From Bombella apis (GTDB taxonomy: Bacteria; Pseudomonadota; Alphaproteobacteria; Acetobacterales; Acetobacteraceae), in contig NZ_JAGJTM010000004.1 of assembly GCF_018221685.1 (NCBI RefSeq), positions 124,001 to 188,000 on the forward strand: 64,000 nt of DNA, written 5' to 3'. Every line of letters starts with the position of its first letter. Position 1 is the stretch's first letter. Made by a program: the position numbers and the translations under genes. This document shows positions 17,600 through 26,449 of this stretch, in pieces. The notes under the pieces were generated by a model. It was given only the letters and a program-made list of their open reading frames with translations. It searched no databases and was not told the origin of the DNA.

Positions 17600-18664
17600 A
17601 TGGGTTACAGGGTTGCCGTCGTTGGAGCGACAGGGGCTGTTGGGCGTGAGATTCTGAAGACACTGGCGGAGCGTCAGTTCCCGGTGGATGACATCGTGGC
17701 ACTGGCCTCCGCCCGGTCTGCCGGGCGTGAGGTGTCCTTTGGTGAGAAGAAGGTCCTGAAGGTCCAGAATCTGGAGACGTTCGATTTCACGGGCTGGGAT
17801 ATCGCCCTGTTTTCTCCCGGTGGGGCGGTATCTGCAAAGTATGCCCCCAAGGCTGCGGCAGCGAAATGTCTGGTCGTGGACAACACGTCCCATTTCCGCA
17901 TGGAGCCGGGCGTGCCGCTCGTGGTGCCGGAGGTCAATGCAGCTGCCCTGAAGAAGGCCCGCAAGGGCATCATCGCCAACCCCAACTGCTCCACCGCCCA
18001 GATGATGGTGGCCCTGAAGCCGCTGCATGACCTGTTCCGCATCAGGCGTGTGGTGGTGTCCACCTATCAGGCCGTGTCGGGAGCCGGGAAGTCAGGCATG
18101 GATGAGCTGTTCAGCCAGACGAAGGGCAGCTTCGTGAATGACGCACCGACCATTGCCCAGTTCACCAAGCAGATCGCCTTCAACCTGATCCCGCATATCG
18201 ACCGCTTCATGGAGGATGGTTCCACCAAGGAAGAATGGAAGATGGCGGTCGAGACCCGCAAGATTCTGGACCCGGACATCAAGGTTCTGGCCACCTGCGT
18301 GCGTGTGCCGGTCTTCATCGGTCATTCCGAGGCCATCAGCATCGAGTGTGAGAAGCCGGTCGATCTGGAGAAGGCCCGTGCCGCCCTGCGGAAGGCTCCG
18401 GGCGTCGTGCTGCGGGACGAGCGGGAAGATGGCGGTTACGTCACTCCGATCGAATGTGTGGGTGAGGATGACACCTATGTGTCCCGCCTGCGCATCGACC
18501 CGACCGTGGAGAATGGTCTGGCCTTCTGGTGCGTGTCGGACAATCTCCGCAAGGGAGCAGCCCTCAATGCCGTGCAGATTGCCGAAAGCCTGCATGAGCA
18601 GCATCTGATCGGCAAGGACTCGCCGCTCTGGCAGCCGGTTGCCCGCCCGGAAGAGCCGGCGTAA
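17600..18664 (+). CDS. asd: Aspartate-semialdehyde dehydrogenase Asd
   Basis: NADPH enzyme reducing aspartyl phosphate to aspartate semialdehyde, the branch point for lysine/diaminopimelate, threonine and methionine. The Rossmann GATGAVG loop opens the protein, the catalytic cysteine is Cys130 in NPNCSTAQ, and the SGAGKSGMDEL segment is present; 354 residues from ATG 17600, which has a GGGAG-rich SD. Monocistronic by position, with a large hairpin right after its stop. dapB at 28 kb is a later enzyme of the same pathway. Confidence 0.95.
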   Translation: MGYRVAVVGATGAVGREILKTLAERQFPVDDIVALASARSAGREVSFGEKKVLKVQNLETFDFTGWDIALFSPGGAVSAKYAPKAAAAKCLVVDNTSHFRMEPGVPLVVPEVNAAALKKARKGIIANPNCSTAQMMVALKPLHDLFRIRRVVVSTYQAVSGAGKSGMDELFSQTKGSFVNDAPTIAQFTKQIAFNLIPHIDRFMEDGSTKEEWKMAVETRKILDPDIKVLATCVRVPVFIGHSEAISIECEKPVDLEKARAALRKAPGVVLRDEREDGGYVTPIECVGEDDTYVSRLRIDPTVENGLAFWCVSDNLRKGAALNAVQIAESLHEQHLIGKDSPLWQPVARPEEPA

Positions 18665-18665
18665 A

Positions 18666-18726
18666 AGGCGTTACTTTCTGGAAAAGGTTCTGCCTTGCTG
18701 GTGGAACCTTTTCATAAGTTACGCCT
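18666..18726 (+). terminator. Large imperfect hairpin after asd / in hemH leader
   Basis: Two-tier stem: outer arms 18666-18676 and 18716-18726 (one mismatch in 11), inner arms 18680-18690 and 18704-18713 (GGAAAAGGTTC / GAACCTTTTC). It begins 2 nt after the asd stop codon. No T-run follows, so it could be an asd mRNA 3' end, a processing site, or part of the hemH leader. Confidence 0.45.
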
Positions 18727-18734
18727 GTAAAAGA

Positions 18735-18809
18735 GTGTAAGTGAAATCCTCTTCCCAAAAGGTGGTGCTGTCTCCATAGTGGATGAGCTATGTCTTATTT
18801 CACTTACAC
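18735..18809 (+). promoter_or_regulatory. 13-bp inverted repeat enclosing the hemH start codon
   Basis: GTGTAAGTGAAAT (18735-18747) is the exact reverse complement of 18797-18809, which lies in hemH codons 3-7. The 49-nt loop contains the GGATGAG ribosome-binding site and ATG 18790. In mRNA the pairing would place the translation start in a closed loop. A role in hemH translation control is inference. Confidence 0.55.
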
Positions 18810-19821
18810 GCCTCCTCGCACGCCTGTTCCCTCCGGGGGGCGGGTTGGTGTTCTTCTCGTCAATCTCGGCACGCCGGATGATACGGGGTATTTCTCCGTC
18901 CGCCGCTATCTGAGGGAGTTTCTTTCAGACAGGCGGGTGATTGAGGCCCATCCCCTCATCTGGCAGCCGATCCTCAACACGCTGGTGCTGGCCCGTCGGC
19001 CCTCGGCCAGTGGGGCCAACTATGCCCGCATCTGGGACAGGGAGGAGAATGCCTCCCCTCTGCGTGTCTTCACCCGCAAGCAGGCGGAAGGGCTGGCCGA
19101 GCGTCTGGCCCCGGATGGAATCCCGGTGGCCTGGGGGATGCGCTATGGCCAGCCCTCTGTGAAGCAGGCCGTGGCGGAGCTGATGGACCAGGGTTGTGAC
19201 CGTATCGTCAGCATTCCTCTCTATCCGCAATATTCCGCCACGACGACCGCAACGGCCAATGACCAGCTGTTCCGTGCCCTGATGCGCCTGCGGCTTCAGC
19301 CTTCCGTGCTGACGGTTCCTTCCTTCCCGGATCATCCACAGTTCATTGAGGCCCTGGTGGCTTCCGTGCGCCGGGTTTATGAGGGACTGTCTTTCACGCC
19401 GCAGCGTCTGGTGGCCTCCTATCATGGCCTGCCGAAAGAGTTCGTGGAGAAGGGCGACTCCTACCGGGATGAATGTGTCCGCACGACGAAAGCTCTGGCG
19501 GCGGCTCTGGGTCTGAGCGAGGAGGAGGTTCCGCTGACCTTCCAGTCACGCTTCGGCCCCATGGAATGGTTGCAGCCTTATACGGCCCCTTACATCTCGG
19601 CCCTGCCGAAACAGGGGATCACGAAGATTGCCGTCATCATGCCCGGTTTCATGGCGGACTGCATCGAAACGCTGGATGAAATTGGTCGTGAGGTGCGTGA
19701 GGAATTCATGGAAGCAGGTGGTGAGGAATTTGCTTTCATTCCCTGCCTGAATGATGCGCCAGAGGCTGTCACGTTGCTGGAGACCCTCTCCCGGCAGGCC
19801 ATGAAAGGGTTCCAGTTCTGA
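18790..19821 (+). CDS. hemH: Ferrochelatase HemH
   Basis: Inserts Fe(II) into protoporphyrin IX, the last step of protoheme synthesis, at the inner membrane. Family landmarks are LLVNLGTPD near the N-terminus, the metal-binding histidine in SYHGLP, and the QSRFGP and PGFMADCIETLDEI segments; 343 residues is normal. The start ATG has GGATGAG upstream, but the site lies inside a long inverted repeat. A strong terminator follows. Heme supply matters here because cytochrome bc1 genes lie in the same window. Confidence 0.96.
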   Translation: MSYFTYTPPRTPVPSGGRVGVLLVNLGTPDDTGYFSVRRYLREFLSDRRVIEAHPLIWQPILNTLVLARRPSASGANYARIWDREENASPLRVFTRKQAEGLAERLAPDGIPVAWGMRYGQPSVKQAVAELMDQGCDRIVSIPLYPQYSATTTATANDQLFRALMRLRLQPSVLTVPSFPDHPQFIEALVASVRRVYEGLSFTPQRLVASYHGLPKEFVEKGDSYRDECVRTTKALAAALGLSEEEVPLTFQSRFGPMEWLQPYTAPYISALPKQGITKIAVIMPGFMADCIETLDEIGREVREEFMEAGGEEFAFIPCLNDAPEAVTLLETLSRQAMKGFQF

Positions 19822-19851
19822 CTGGGTGAAGGAACATTCCGTTCAGGCATG

Positions 19852-19882
19852 AAAAAACCCGGCCATTTCTGGCCGGGTTTTT
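19852..19882. terminator. Bidirectional intrinsic terminator after hemH
   Basis: Arms AAAAAACCCGGCC and GGCCGGGTTTTT with a 6-nt loop and T-runs on both strands. It serves hemH and the convergent small secreted-protein gene. Confidence 0.9.
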
Positions 19883-19907
19883 CTGTTCACACAGGAACGG
19901 TCAGGCA

Positions 19908-20273
19908 TCAGTGAGCCGCAGGCTGTGCGTTACTTTCCGGATGTTCGGCATCGTACCACTGGGCCTTCTGGTTTGTCGCAGCAGCAGAATGGTTGTTCTG
20001 CCACCAGCCGGAACCATTCTGCTTGCTGTCGACAGGATGTTCCTTCTCCCACAGGGCAGCTTTCTCGGCGATGCTCTTGCGGTATTTGTGGCGCTGATAC
20101 ATGCCGACGGCGCAGCCGCCTACAGCACCGATTACGCCATGCTTATGGGCAACATGGCCAGCTACGGCCCCGGCGGCACCATATTTCAGGCAACCACCCG
20201 GCTCGGCCATGGCTGGAGCAGCAGAACCGGCCAGCATGGCAGCAGCGATGAGAGAGTAAATCTTGCGGGTCAT
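19908..20273 (-). CDS. Small exported glycine-rich protein, unknown function
   Basis: Starting at ATG 20273 (AAGGAT SD) gives 121 residues with a clear signal peptide ending in AMA-EP. The mature part begins with a Gly/Ala-rich, glycine-zipper-like stretch (GAAGAVAGHVAHKHG, GAVGGCAVG) carrying two cysteines. A basic then Trp/Asn-rich polar tail follows. The layout recalls outer-membrane glycine-zipper proteins, but no named family is certain. A longer in-frame start at 20357 would bury the signal peptide, so it is rejected. Confidence 0.7.
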   Translation of the reverse strand: MTRKIYSLIAAAMLAGSAAPAMAEPGGCLKYGAAGAVAGHVAHKHGVIGAVGGCAVGMYQRHKYRKSIAEKAALWEKEHPVDSKQNGSGWWQNNHSAAATNQKAQWYDAEHPESNAQPAAH

Positions 20274-20489
20274 GATCTGATCCTTGCAGAAAAATGAGAC
20301 TGGCCTGTTGGTCATGGATGAGTGGCGTCCGGTTTCGGCCATCATGATGAAAGGCACGCCCTCTTATTGCTCATAATGGAGAGAGCGTCCATTGCCCCTT
20401 CATGATATGGGGAGAGGGACAGGGCTGGAAAGGATGCTAAAGGTTAATCTTTACTTTAATGATACGATCACACTATGGGGAGCGCCAAC

Positions 20490-20561
20490 ATGACAAAGGA
20501 ACCACGCCGGGAAAGACAACCTGCCTGGCCAACGAAAGAAAATGGAATTGTCAGGGGATGA
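20490..20561 (+). CDS. Possible 23-residue micro-ORF
   Basis: ATG 20490 is preceded by GGGGAG with 7-nt spacing and opens a 23-codon frame (MTKEPRRERQ...) ending at TGA 20559-20561, three bases before the end of the oppositely oriented tRNA. The peptide is basic and hydrophilic. Only the SD spacing supports it; chance is a real alternative. Confidence 0.2.
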   Translation: MTKEPRRERQPAWPTKENGIVRG

Positions 20562-20563
20562 AA

Positions 20564-20640
20564 TGGTCGGAGTGAGAGGATTCGAACCTCCGGCCCCTGC
20601 GTCCCGAACACAGTGCTCTACCAGGCTGAGCTACACTCCG
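20564..20640 (-). tRNA. tRNA-Pro (anticodon CGG), CCA encoded
   Basis: Read on the minus strand, a full cloverleaf is visible: acceptor arms CGGAGTG/CACTCCG, D-arm around GCTCAGCCTGGTAGAGC, anticodon loop TTCGGGA (anticodon CGG, decoding CCG), and T-arm with TTCGAATCC. The sequence ends with an encoded CCA. It stands alone with no integrated element beside it. Confidence 0.96.
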
Positions 20641-20744
20641 ACTTTGTGGGGCTATTCCTACCCTTCATCAGGGAAAGGCGCAAGGGGCAAACGGACTGTT
20701 TTTATAGAAAAATGAAGCCTTCTTTACAGAAATGGGCATGACAC

Positions 20745-20785
20745 GCAAAAAAACCCGCCTCCCAGAAGGAAGAGCGGGTTTTTGC
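20745..20785 (-). terminator. Intrinsic terminator downstream of etfA
   Basis: Stem of GCAAAAA...ACCCGC (20745-20758) against GCGGGTTTTTGC (20774-20785), 46 bp after the etfA stop, with an A/T-rich lower stem giving a T-run on the minus strand. Confidence 0.8.
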
Positions 20786-20830
20786 AAAGAACCGGGCAAA
20801 GGGGCGTGTCTGCCTCGCCTGCCGGGTGCC

Positions 20831-21745
20831 TCAGAGGGCTTTTTCCAGAGCGGGGAGAAGCTCGAAGAGATCCCCGACCATGCCATAATCGGCCACTTTG
20901 AAGATCGGTGCTTCAGGGTCGATGTTGATGGCAACGATCACACGGCTGTCCTTCATCCCGGCGAGATGCTGGATGGCCCCAGAGAGGCCGGTGGCGATAT
21001 AGAGTTCGGGAGCCACGACCTTGCCGGTCTGTCCGACCTGCATCTCATTGGGCGCAAAGCCGGAATCAACAGCCGCACGGGAGGCCCCGATGGCAGCGCC
21101 CAGCTTGTCGGCCACTGGTTCCAGCAGGGTATGGAAGTTGCTGGCATCCTTGAGGCCCTTGCCGCCAGAGATGACCACACGGGCCACTTCCAGCTCCGGC
21201 CGGTCAGACTGGCTCTGCTCCAGTTTTACGAAGCTGCTTTTGCCGTCATCTGCCGGAGCGTCCAGCACGTCGATGGGGGCACTGCCACCTTCTTCTTCCA
21301 CGGGGTCGAAGCTGGAGGAGCGGACAGTCATGATTTTGATGCTGTCGCTGGACTGCACGGTAGCCAGTGCATTGCCCGCATAGATGGGCCGCACAAAGGT
21401 GGCATCATCCTTGATGGCCACGACGTCGGAGATCGGCTGGGCGTCCAGCAGACCAGCGAGGCGGGGCAGGATGTTTTTGCCAGTGGAGGACGCTGCGGAG
21501 AGGATATGGCTGTAAGACTCTGCCAGGCTGGCCAGCAGGGCAGCCGCAGGTTCGGCCAGAGCATGGTCCAGTGCGGGGACATGCAGGACCTTGCGGATGC
21601 CCGGCAGTTTGCTGGCGGCCTCTGTTCCTGCCTTGCCCAGAAGCAGGGCATCGACATCGCCAAAGCGGGAGGCAGCGGCAACGGCGGAGCGGGAGCCCTG
21701 ACGGATCCTGCCGTTTTCGGCTTCAATCAGAACAAGTGCGGTCAT
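20831..21745 (-). CDS. etfA: Electron transfer flavoprotein alpha subunit EtfA
   Basis: FAD-binding subunit of the soluble heterodimer that carries electrons from acyl-CoA and related dehydrogenases to ETF-ubiquinone oxidoreductase. 304 residues; the C-terminal FAD domain shows the [22 protein letters not shown] and [12 protein letters not shown] motifs typical of the family, and [12 protein letters not shown] ends it. The start ATG overlaps the etfB stop (ATGA), so both are coupled. Order etfB-etfA, with ETF-QO next upstream on the same strand. Confidence 0.96.
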   Translation of the reverse strand: MTALVLIEAENGRIRQGSRSAVAAASRFGDVDALLLGKAGTEAASKLPGIRKVLHVPALDHALAEPAAALLASLAESYSHILSAASSTGKNILPRLAGLLDAQPISDVVAIKDDATFVRPIYAGNALATVQSSDSIKIMTVRSSSFDPVEEEGGSAPIDVLDAPADDGKSSFVKLEQSQSDRPELEVARVVISGGKGLKDASNFHTLLEPVADKLGAAIGASRAAVDSGFAPNEMQVGQTGKVVAPELYIATGLSGAIQHLAGMKDSRVIVAINIDPEAPIFKVADYGMVGDLFELLPALEKAL

Positions 21746-22494
21746 CAGATCACCTTCGCTTCCGTCTTGAGCTTTTCGACCAGCTCTTCCACCGTTTCCA
21801 CAATGACACCGGCCTTGCGTTCCGGCGGCTCCGCCACGCTGACGATCTTCAGGTGCGGCGTCAGGTCCACGCCGAGGGAGCCGGCCTCGATCGTTTCCAG
21901 CGGTTTCTTGCGGGCCTTCATGATGTTGGGCAGGGAAGCATAGCGTGGCTCGTTGAGGCGCAGGTCCGCCGTGATGACGGCTGGCAGGCTCAGGGAGACG
22001 GTTTCCGTTCCGCCATCGACCTCACGGGCGACCTCGACCCTGCCATCGGCAATTTCCACCTTGCTGGCGAAGGTCCCCTGTGGCCAGCCCAGACGGGCGG
22101 CCAGCATCTGGCCTGTGGCGTTCATGTCGTCATCAATGGCCTGTTTGCCCATGGAGACAAGACCCGGCTGTTCTTTCTCCACAACGGCCTTGAGAAGGCT
22201 GGAGACGGCACGGGGTTCGACTTCGGCATCGGTCTGGATGAGGATGGCCCTGTCGGCACCCATGGCCATGGCCGTGCGCAGAACATCCTGAGCGACCTGT
22301 GCCCCGATGGTAACAGCAACCACCTCGTCAGCCTGGCCTTTCTCACGAAGGCGGAGGGCCTCCTCCAGTGCAATTTCGTCGAACGGATTCATGGACATTT
22401 TCACGCCCTGCGTTTCGACACCACTACCATCAGCCGCGACACGCGGCTTGATGTTGTAATCAACAACCCTTTTGACGGGGACAAGAACCTTCAT
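21745..22494 (-). CDS. etfB: Electron transfer flavoprotein beta subunit EtfB
   Basis: AMP-binding subunit of ETF, 249 residues. The N-terminus [13 protein letters not shown] and the family loop ([20 protein letters not shown]) are intact. Two ATGs six bases apart exist; ATG 22494 gives a 6-nt spacing to AAAGG, while ATG 22500 abuts it, so the second is chosen. It sits 63 bp downstream of the ETF-QO gene, forming a probable three-gene electron-transfer unit. Confidence 0.96.
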   Translation of the reverse strand: MKVLVPVKRVVDYNIKPRVAADGSGVETQGVKMSMNPFDEIALEEALRLREKGQADEVVAVTIGAQVAQDVLRTAMAMGADRAILIQTDAEVEPRAVSSLLKAVVEKEQPGLVSMGKQAIDDDMNATGQMLAARLGWPQGTFASKVEIADGRVEVAREVDGGTETVSLSLPAVITADLRLNEPRYASLPNIMKARKKPLETIEAGSLGVDLTPHLKIVSVAEPPERKAGVIVETVEELVEKLKTEAKVI

Positions 22495-22563
22495 GGTCAT
22501 CCTTTGTTGCTGTCGCGGCTCAAAGTGAAACTGTCTTCAGACTATCCCCTTTTGTCTCAAAAG

Positions 22564-24213
22564 TCACATCCCGGAAGGATAGTTGGGCCCGCTGCTGCCC
22601 TCTGGCGTGCACCAGGTGATGTTCTGGTCCGGGTCTTTGATGTCGCAGCTCTTGCAGTGCACACAGTTCTGGGCATTGATGACCAGCTCGTCCGTTTCGC
22701 TGGTCTCATAGACACCAGCCGGGCAGTAGCGGCTCTCCGGTGCGGCGAAGCGGGTCAGGTTGACCTCTTTCCATGTGGCCATGTCCTGCACTTTCAGGTG
22801 TACGGGCTGGTCCTCATCATGGCTCAGATTGCTGAGGAAGACGGACTCGGCCCGGTTGAAGGTCAGTGTCCCGTCCGCCTTGGGGTAGCTGATTTTTGGG
22901 GCCTTTTCTGCCGGGATCATCGTCTCGTTGTCGGCATGGCGATGGCGCAGCGTCCACGGGGCCTGCCCGCGGAAGATCATGCTGTCGATTCCGCTATAGA
23001 GGGCCCCGCCCAGCATCCCCCAGTGCGAGAAGGCCGGACGGATGTTGCGGGCGGCGTGCAGTTCCTTCCACAGCCACGAGCTTTTGAGGCGGTCCATGTA
23101 GGAAGACGCTTCGGCCTGCTCATTCTGGATGGCGTCCATCACCGCCTCGGCAGCGATGATGCCGGATTTCATGGAGGTATGGATGCCCTTGATCTTGGGC
23201 ATGTTGAGGAAGCCGGCACAATCGCCTGTCAGCACCCCTCCGGGGAAGACCGGATGGGGCAGGGACTGCACGCCTCCCTCAGAGATGGCCCGTGCCCCGT
23301 AGATGATGCGCCGGCCACCCTCGAAATGCTCCCGGAAGGCCGGGTGCTGCTTGGTGCGCTGCATTTCCTCGAACGGTGACAGCCACGGGTTGCGGTAATC
23401 CAGGGCCGTGATGAAGCCGTAGGAGACGAGATTTTTCCCGAAATGGTAGAGGAAGGCCCCGCCGTAGGTGTGTGTGTCCAGCGGCCAGCCGAAGCTGTGC
23501 TGCACGAAGCCGGGGCGGTGTTTTTCTGCCGGAATTTCCCAGACTTCCTTGATGCCAAGGCCGAAGGTCTGCGGGTCGGCCCCCTTGCGGAGGTCGAAGG
23601 TGTTCATGGCCTTCTTGCTCAGGGAGCCACGGGCACCTTCGGCCAGAATGGTCTGGCTGGCCCGCAGGATCATGCCCGGCATGTAGTCCGGTTTTTCTTC
23701 TCCCTTCCGGTTCACGCCCATGTCCCCGGTGATGATACCGCAGACCCTGCCATTCTCGATGAAGAGGTCAGCTCCGGCGAAACCGGGATAGATTTCGACT
23801 CCCAGAGCCTCGGCCTGTTCTCCCAGCCAGCGGCAGAAGGCTCCGAGAGAGATGACGTAATTTCCCCGGTTGTCCATCTGCGGCATGAGCAGATGCAGGG
23901 CCGGGACGGGGAGAGCGGCCTTTCTGGTCAGGAACAGCAGCTTTTCACTGCTGACGGGCGTATCCAGCGGGGCCCCCCGTTCTTTCCAGTCCGGGAAGAG
24001 TTCGGCCAGCGTTGTGGGCTCCAGTACGGCACCAGAGACGATATGGGCGCCGACTTCGCTTCCTTTTTCCAGCAGACAGACGGAGAGGTCCGGATTTTCC
24101 TGTTTCAGCCGGATGGCCGCCGTCAGTCCGGCAGGCCCCCCACCCACGATGACAACATCAAAAGCCATTTCTTCCCGTTCAATGGCGGTGTTATCGCTCT
24201 GTGGCTGCGTCAT
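22564..24213 (-). CDS. Electron transfer flavoprotein-ubiquinone oxidoreductase
   Basis: Membrane-associated FAD/[4Fe-4S] enzyme passing electrons from ETF to ubiquinone. The FAD-binding GGGPAGLTAA loop lies near residue 26. The C-terminal ferredoxin-like region has CPAGVYE and CVHCKSC, supplying the four cluster ligands, and ends with WCTPEGSSGPNYP. 549 residues is normal. AGGAG lies 6 nt before the ATG. It precedes etfB-etfA on the same strand, so donor and acceptor are encoded together. Confidence 0.97.
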   Translation of the reverse strand: MTQPQSDNTAIEREEMAFDVVIVGGGPAGLTAAIRLKQENPDLSVCLLEKGSEVGAHIVSGAVLEPTTLAELFPDWKERGAPLDTPVSSEKLLFLTRKAALPVPALHLLMPQMDNRGNYVISLGAFCRWLGEQAEALGVEIYPGFAGADLFIENGRVCGIITGDMGVNRKGEEKPDYMPGMILRASQTILAEGARGSLSKKAMNTFDLRKGADPQTFGLGIKEVWEIPAEKHRPGFVQHSFGWPLDTHTYGGAFLYHFGKNLVSYGFITALDYRNPWLSPFEEMQRTKQHPAFREHFEGGRRIIYGARAISEGGVQSLPHPVFPGGVLTGDCAGFLNMPKIKGIHTSMKSGIIAAEAVMDAIQNEQAEASSYMDRLKSSWLWKELHAARNIRPAFSHWGMLGGALYSGIDSMIFRGQAPWTLRHRHADNETMIPAEKAPKISYPKADGTLTFNRAESVFLSNLSHDEDQPVHLKVQDMATWKEVNLTRFAAPESRYCPAGVYETSETDELVINAQNCVHCKSCDIKDPDQNITWCTPEGSSGPNYPSGM

Positions 24214-24264
24214 GGCGTACTCCTGCTGGCTGCCTGAAACATGAAGCTGTACGGGGGACGTATC

Positions 24265-25017
24265 TCACCCTTTCCGTGTGAAGGTCCAGTAAAAAGGCTG
24301 CCGTCCTTCACGGAAGGCCTTGGCCTCATAACGGGTGGGGGACCAGCCCTCAGGCCGTTCCAGTGCAGGGGCTGGAGCCTCGAAGAGGTCCTGCTGGCCC
24401 ATCACTTCTGTGACCCACTCCTGATAGACGGGATGGTCGCTGGCCACTCGCCAGTGGGCACCGGGCTTGAGGAGTCTGGCCATCTGCCGGATGTTTTCGG
24501 GATGGATGAAACGCCGTTTGGCATGGCGTGCTTTCGGCCACGGGTCCGGGAACATGAGGTAGGCCCGGTCCAGGCAGCCATTGGGCAGGCCCTTCAGCAG
24601 CTGGCGGCCATCTTCCGCCCAGAGGCGCAGGTTGTCAGGACCGGTGGCCGTGGCCTCTTCGCCTTCGGGAATGATGCGGGAGAGGAGGGAGCAGACGCCG
24701 TTATCGAACACTTCCGAGGCGATGTAGCCTGTCTCGGGGTTCCGGGCCGCCTGATCGAAGGCATGTTCACCGCCACCGAATCCGATTTCCAGATAGAGCT
24801 TTGAAACCGGCTTCCCGAAGCCCTTCAGCGGGTCGGCCATGTTGCGGAAATGCACACGGGGCAGGGCCTCATCCAGCAGGCGCTGCTGGCGGGGGCGGAG
24901 AGGATGGCCACGCTGGCGGCCATAGAGACGTTCGGGCTGGGGTTTGATGTCGTCAGGCAACGGTCGATACACAGTCTGAAAATGGCAAAAAGCCCCCACC
25001 CTCAACGCATGGTCCAT
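24265..25017 (-). CDS. trmB: tRNA (guanine-N7)-methyltransferase TrmB
   Basis: SAM-dependent enzyme methylating G46 of tRNA. The Rossmann SAM motif LYLEIGFGGGEH, the FPDPWPKARHAKRR catalytic block and the C-terminal basic tail (TRYEAKA) are typical. The start is unclear: ATG 25017 lacks an SD, and a GTG at 24972 would give a shorter N-terminus beginning at YRPLPDD. It lies downstream of metK, whose product SAM it uses, a common alphaproteobacterial arrangement. Confidence 0.93.
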   Translation of the reverse strand: MDHALRVGAFCHFQTVYRPLPDDIKPQPERLYGRQRGHPLRPRQQRLLDEALPRVHFRNMADPLKGFGKPVSKLYLEIGFGGGEHAFDQAARNPETGYIASEVFDNGVCSLLSRIIPEGEEATATGPDNLRLWAEDGRQLLKGLPNGCLDRAYLMFPDPWPKARHAKRRFIHPENIRQMARLLKPGAHWRVASDHPVYQEWVTEVMGQQDLFEAPAPALERPEGWSPTRYEAKAFREGRQPFYWTFTRKG

Positions 25018-25044
25018 GCGGGTCGGGAGAAGGGGCCTGAAGGG

Positions 25045-25066
25045 TGGAGGGGGACAGCCCCCTCCA
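25045..25066 (-). terminator. Hairpin after metK
   Basis: Perfect 9-bp stem TGGAGGGGG / CCCCCTCCA with a 4-nt loop, 12 bp past the metK stop. Only a short pyrimidine stretch follows, so it may reduce rather than stop read-through into trmB. Confidence 0.4.
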
Positions 25067-25077
25067 TGGAGACAGAC

Positions 25078-26262
25078 TCAGCGGTTGAGCGCGCTCTTGA
25101 GCTGCTCGGCCAAGTCGGTGTTCTCCCATGTGAAGTTGTCCAGAGCGGGGTCTGGAATACGGCCAAAATGCCCGTAGGCAGCCGTCTTGGCGTAGATGGG
25201 GCGGTTCAGGCGCAGGCGTTCACGGATGCCACGGGGAGAAAGGTCCACCATCTCGTTCAGCAGGGAGCCGAGGCGGACCTCATCCACATCCTTGCCGGAG
25301 CCGTCGAGATCGACATAGACGGAAAGCGGACGGGAGACGCCGATGGCGTAGCTGAGCTGGATGGTGCAGCGGTCGGCCAGACCGGCAGCTACCACGTTCT
25401 TGGCGAGGTAGCGGGCGGCATAGGCGGCGGAACGGTCCACCTTGGTGGGGTCCTTGCCGGAGAAAGCCCCGCCACCGTGAGGGGCGGCACCGCCATAGGT
25501 GTCCACGATGATCTTGCGGCCTGTCAGACCGGCATCACCATCCGGCCCACCGATGACGAAGTTGCCCGTCGGGTTGACGTAGAATTCGTGTTCCGGGCAC
25601 ATCCAGCCTTCCGGCAGGACTTCACGCACGGTCTCACGCACCATCTCACGGATGGTGTTCTGCCGCATTCCTTCGACATGCTGCGTGGAAACGACAACGG
25701 AGGTCGCACCGACCGGCTTGCCATCCACATAGCGCAGCGTGACCTGGCTCTTGGCATCTGGCAGCAGGCCGACGCCACGGGCATCACCCTGCTTGCGGTA
25801 GTCCCGGATGCGCTCGAGGATGTTCTGGGCATAGAACAGGGGAGCAGGCATCAGCTCTTCTGTTTCACGTGTAGCGAAACCGAACATGATGCCCTGGTCA
25901 CCGGCCCCTTCATCCTTGTCGCCTGCGCTGTCCACGCCGACGGCAATGTCAGCGGACTGGGCATGGAGGAAGGAGGTGATCTCGGCCTTTTTCCAGGAGA
26001 AGCCTTCCTGGTCGTAGCCGATGTCCTTGATGGCCTGACGGGCACGGTCGATCAGGGTGTCCTCCACGGCCTTGGGGCCACGGACTTCACCGGCCAGAAT
26101 GACACGGTTGGTGGTAACCAGCGTTTCACAGGCTACACGGGCTTCCGGGTCGGCTTCAAGGTAAGCATCGAGGACGGTATCGGAGATACGGTCTGCCACC
26201 TTGTCGGGATGACCTTCGGAAACGGATTCAGACGTAAAGAGAAAATCGCCGTGATTGCGCAC
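25078..26262 (-). CDS. metK: S-adenosylmethionine synthetase MetK
   Basis: Forms SAM from methionine and ATP. Family landmarks: [19 protein letters not shown] at the N-terminus, [10 protein letters not shown] in the middle, and the phosphate loop [16 protein letters not shown]. 394 residues is standard. The start is GTG, with GAGG about 9 nt upstream. It is divergent from the DNA methyltransferase across 187 bp and followed by trmB, both consumers of its product. I looked for a SAM-responsive riboswitch in the leader and could not recognise one. Confidence 0.97.
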   Translation of the reverse strand: MRNHGDFLFTSESVSEGHPDKVADRISDTVLDAYLEADPEARVACETLVTTNRVILAGEVRGPKAVEDTLIDRARQAIKDIGYDQEGFSWKKAEITSFLHAQSADIAVGVDSAGDKDEGAGDQGIMFGFATRETEELMPAPLFYAQNILERIRDYRKQGDARGVGLLPDAKSQVTLRYVDGKPVGATSVVVSTQHVEGMRQNTIREMVRETVREVLPEGWMCPEHEFYVNPTGNFVIGGPDGDAGLTGRKIIVDTYGGAAPHGGGAFSGKDPTKVDRSAAYAARYLAKNVVAAGLADRCTIQLSYAIGVSRPLSVYVDLDGSGKDVDEVRLGSLLNEMVDLSPRGIRERLRLNRPIYAKTAAYGHFGRIPDPALDNFTWENTDLAEQLKSALNR

Positions 26263-26449
26263 TCAGGGACCTCACAGGGAATGAGTGGTGAAAAGAGGCT
26301 GCCCCTGCCCCCCGAAAGGCACAAGTGACAGGAAGTAAGAATTCTACCGCTTGGCTGAAAATACCCTCGAGGTCAAGAGCGGGCTTACTGCATGGCCGGG
26401 ATGTGCTGTATGGGAGGGGGATGGTGAATATGAGAGGATAGGTTTCAGA

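Noticed and set aside
26263-26449. SAM riboswitch upstream of metK
   Set aside because: I looked for SAM-II, SAM-V and SAM/SAH signatures in the leader. No conserved pseudoknot or SD-sequestering pattern could be recognised by eye.
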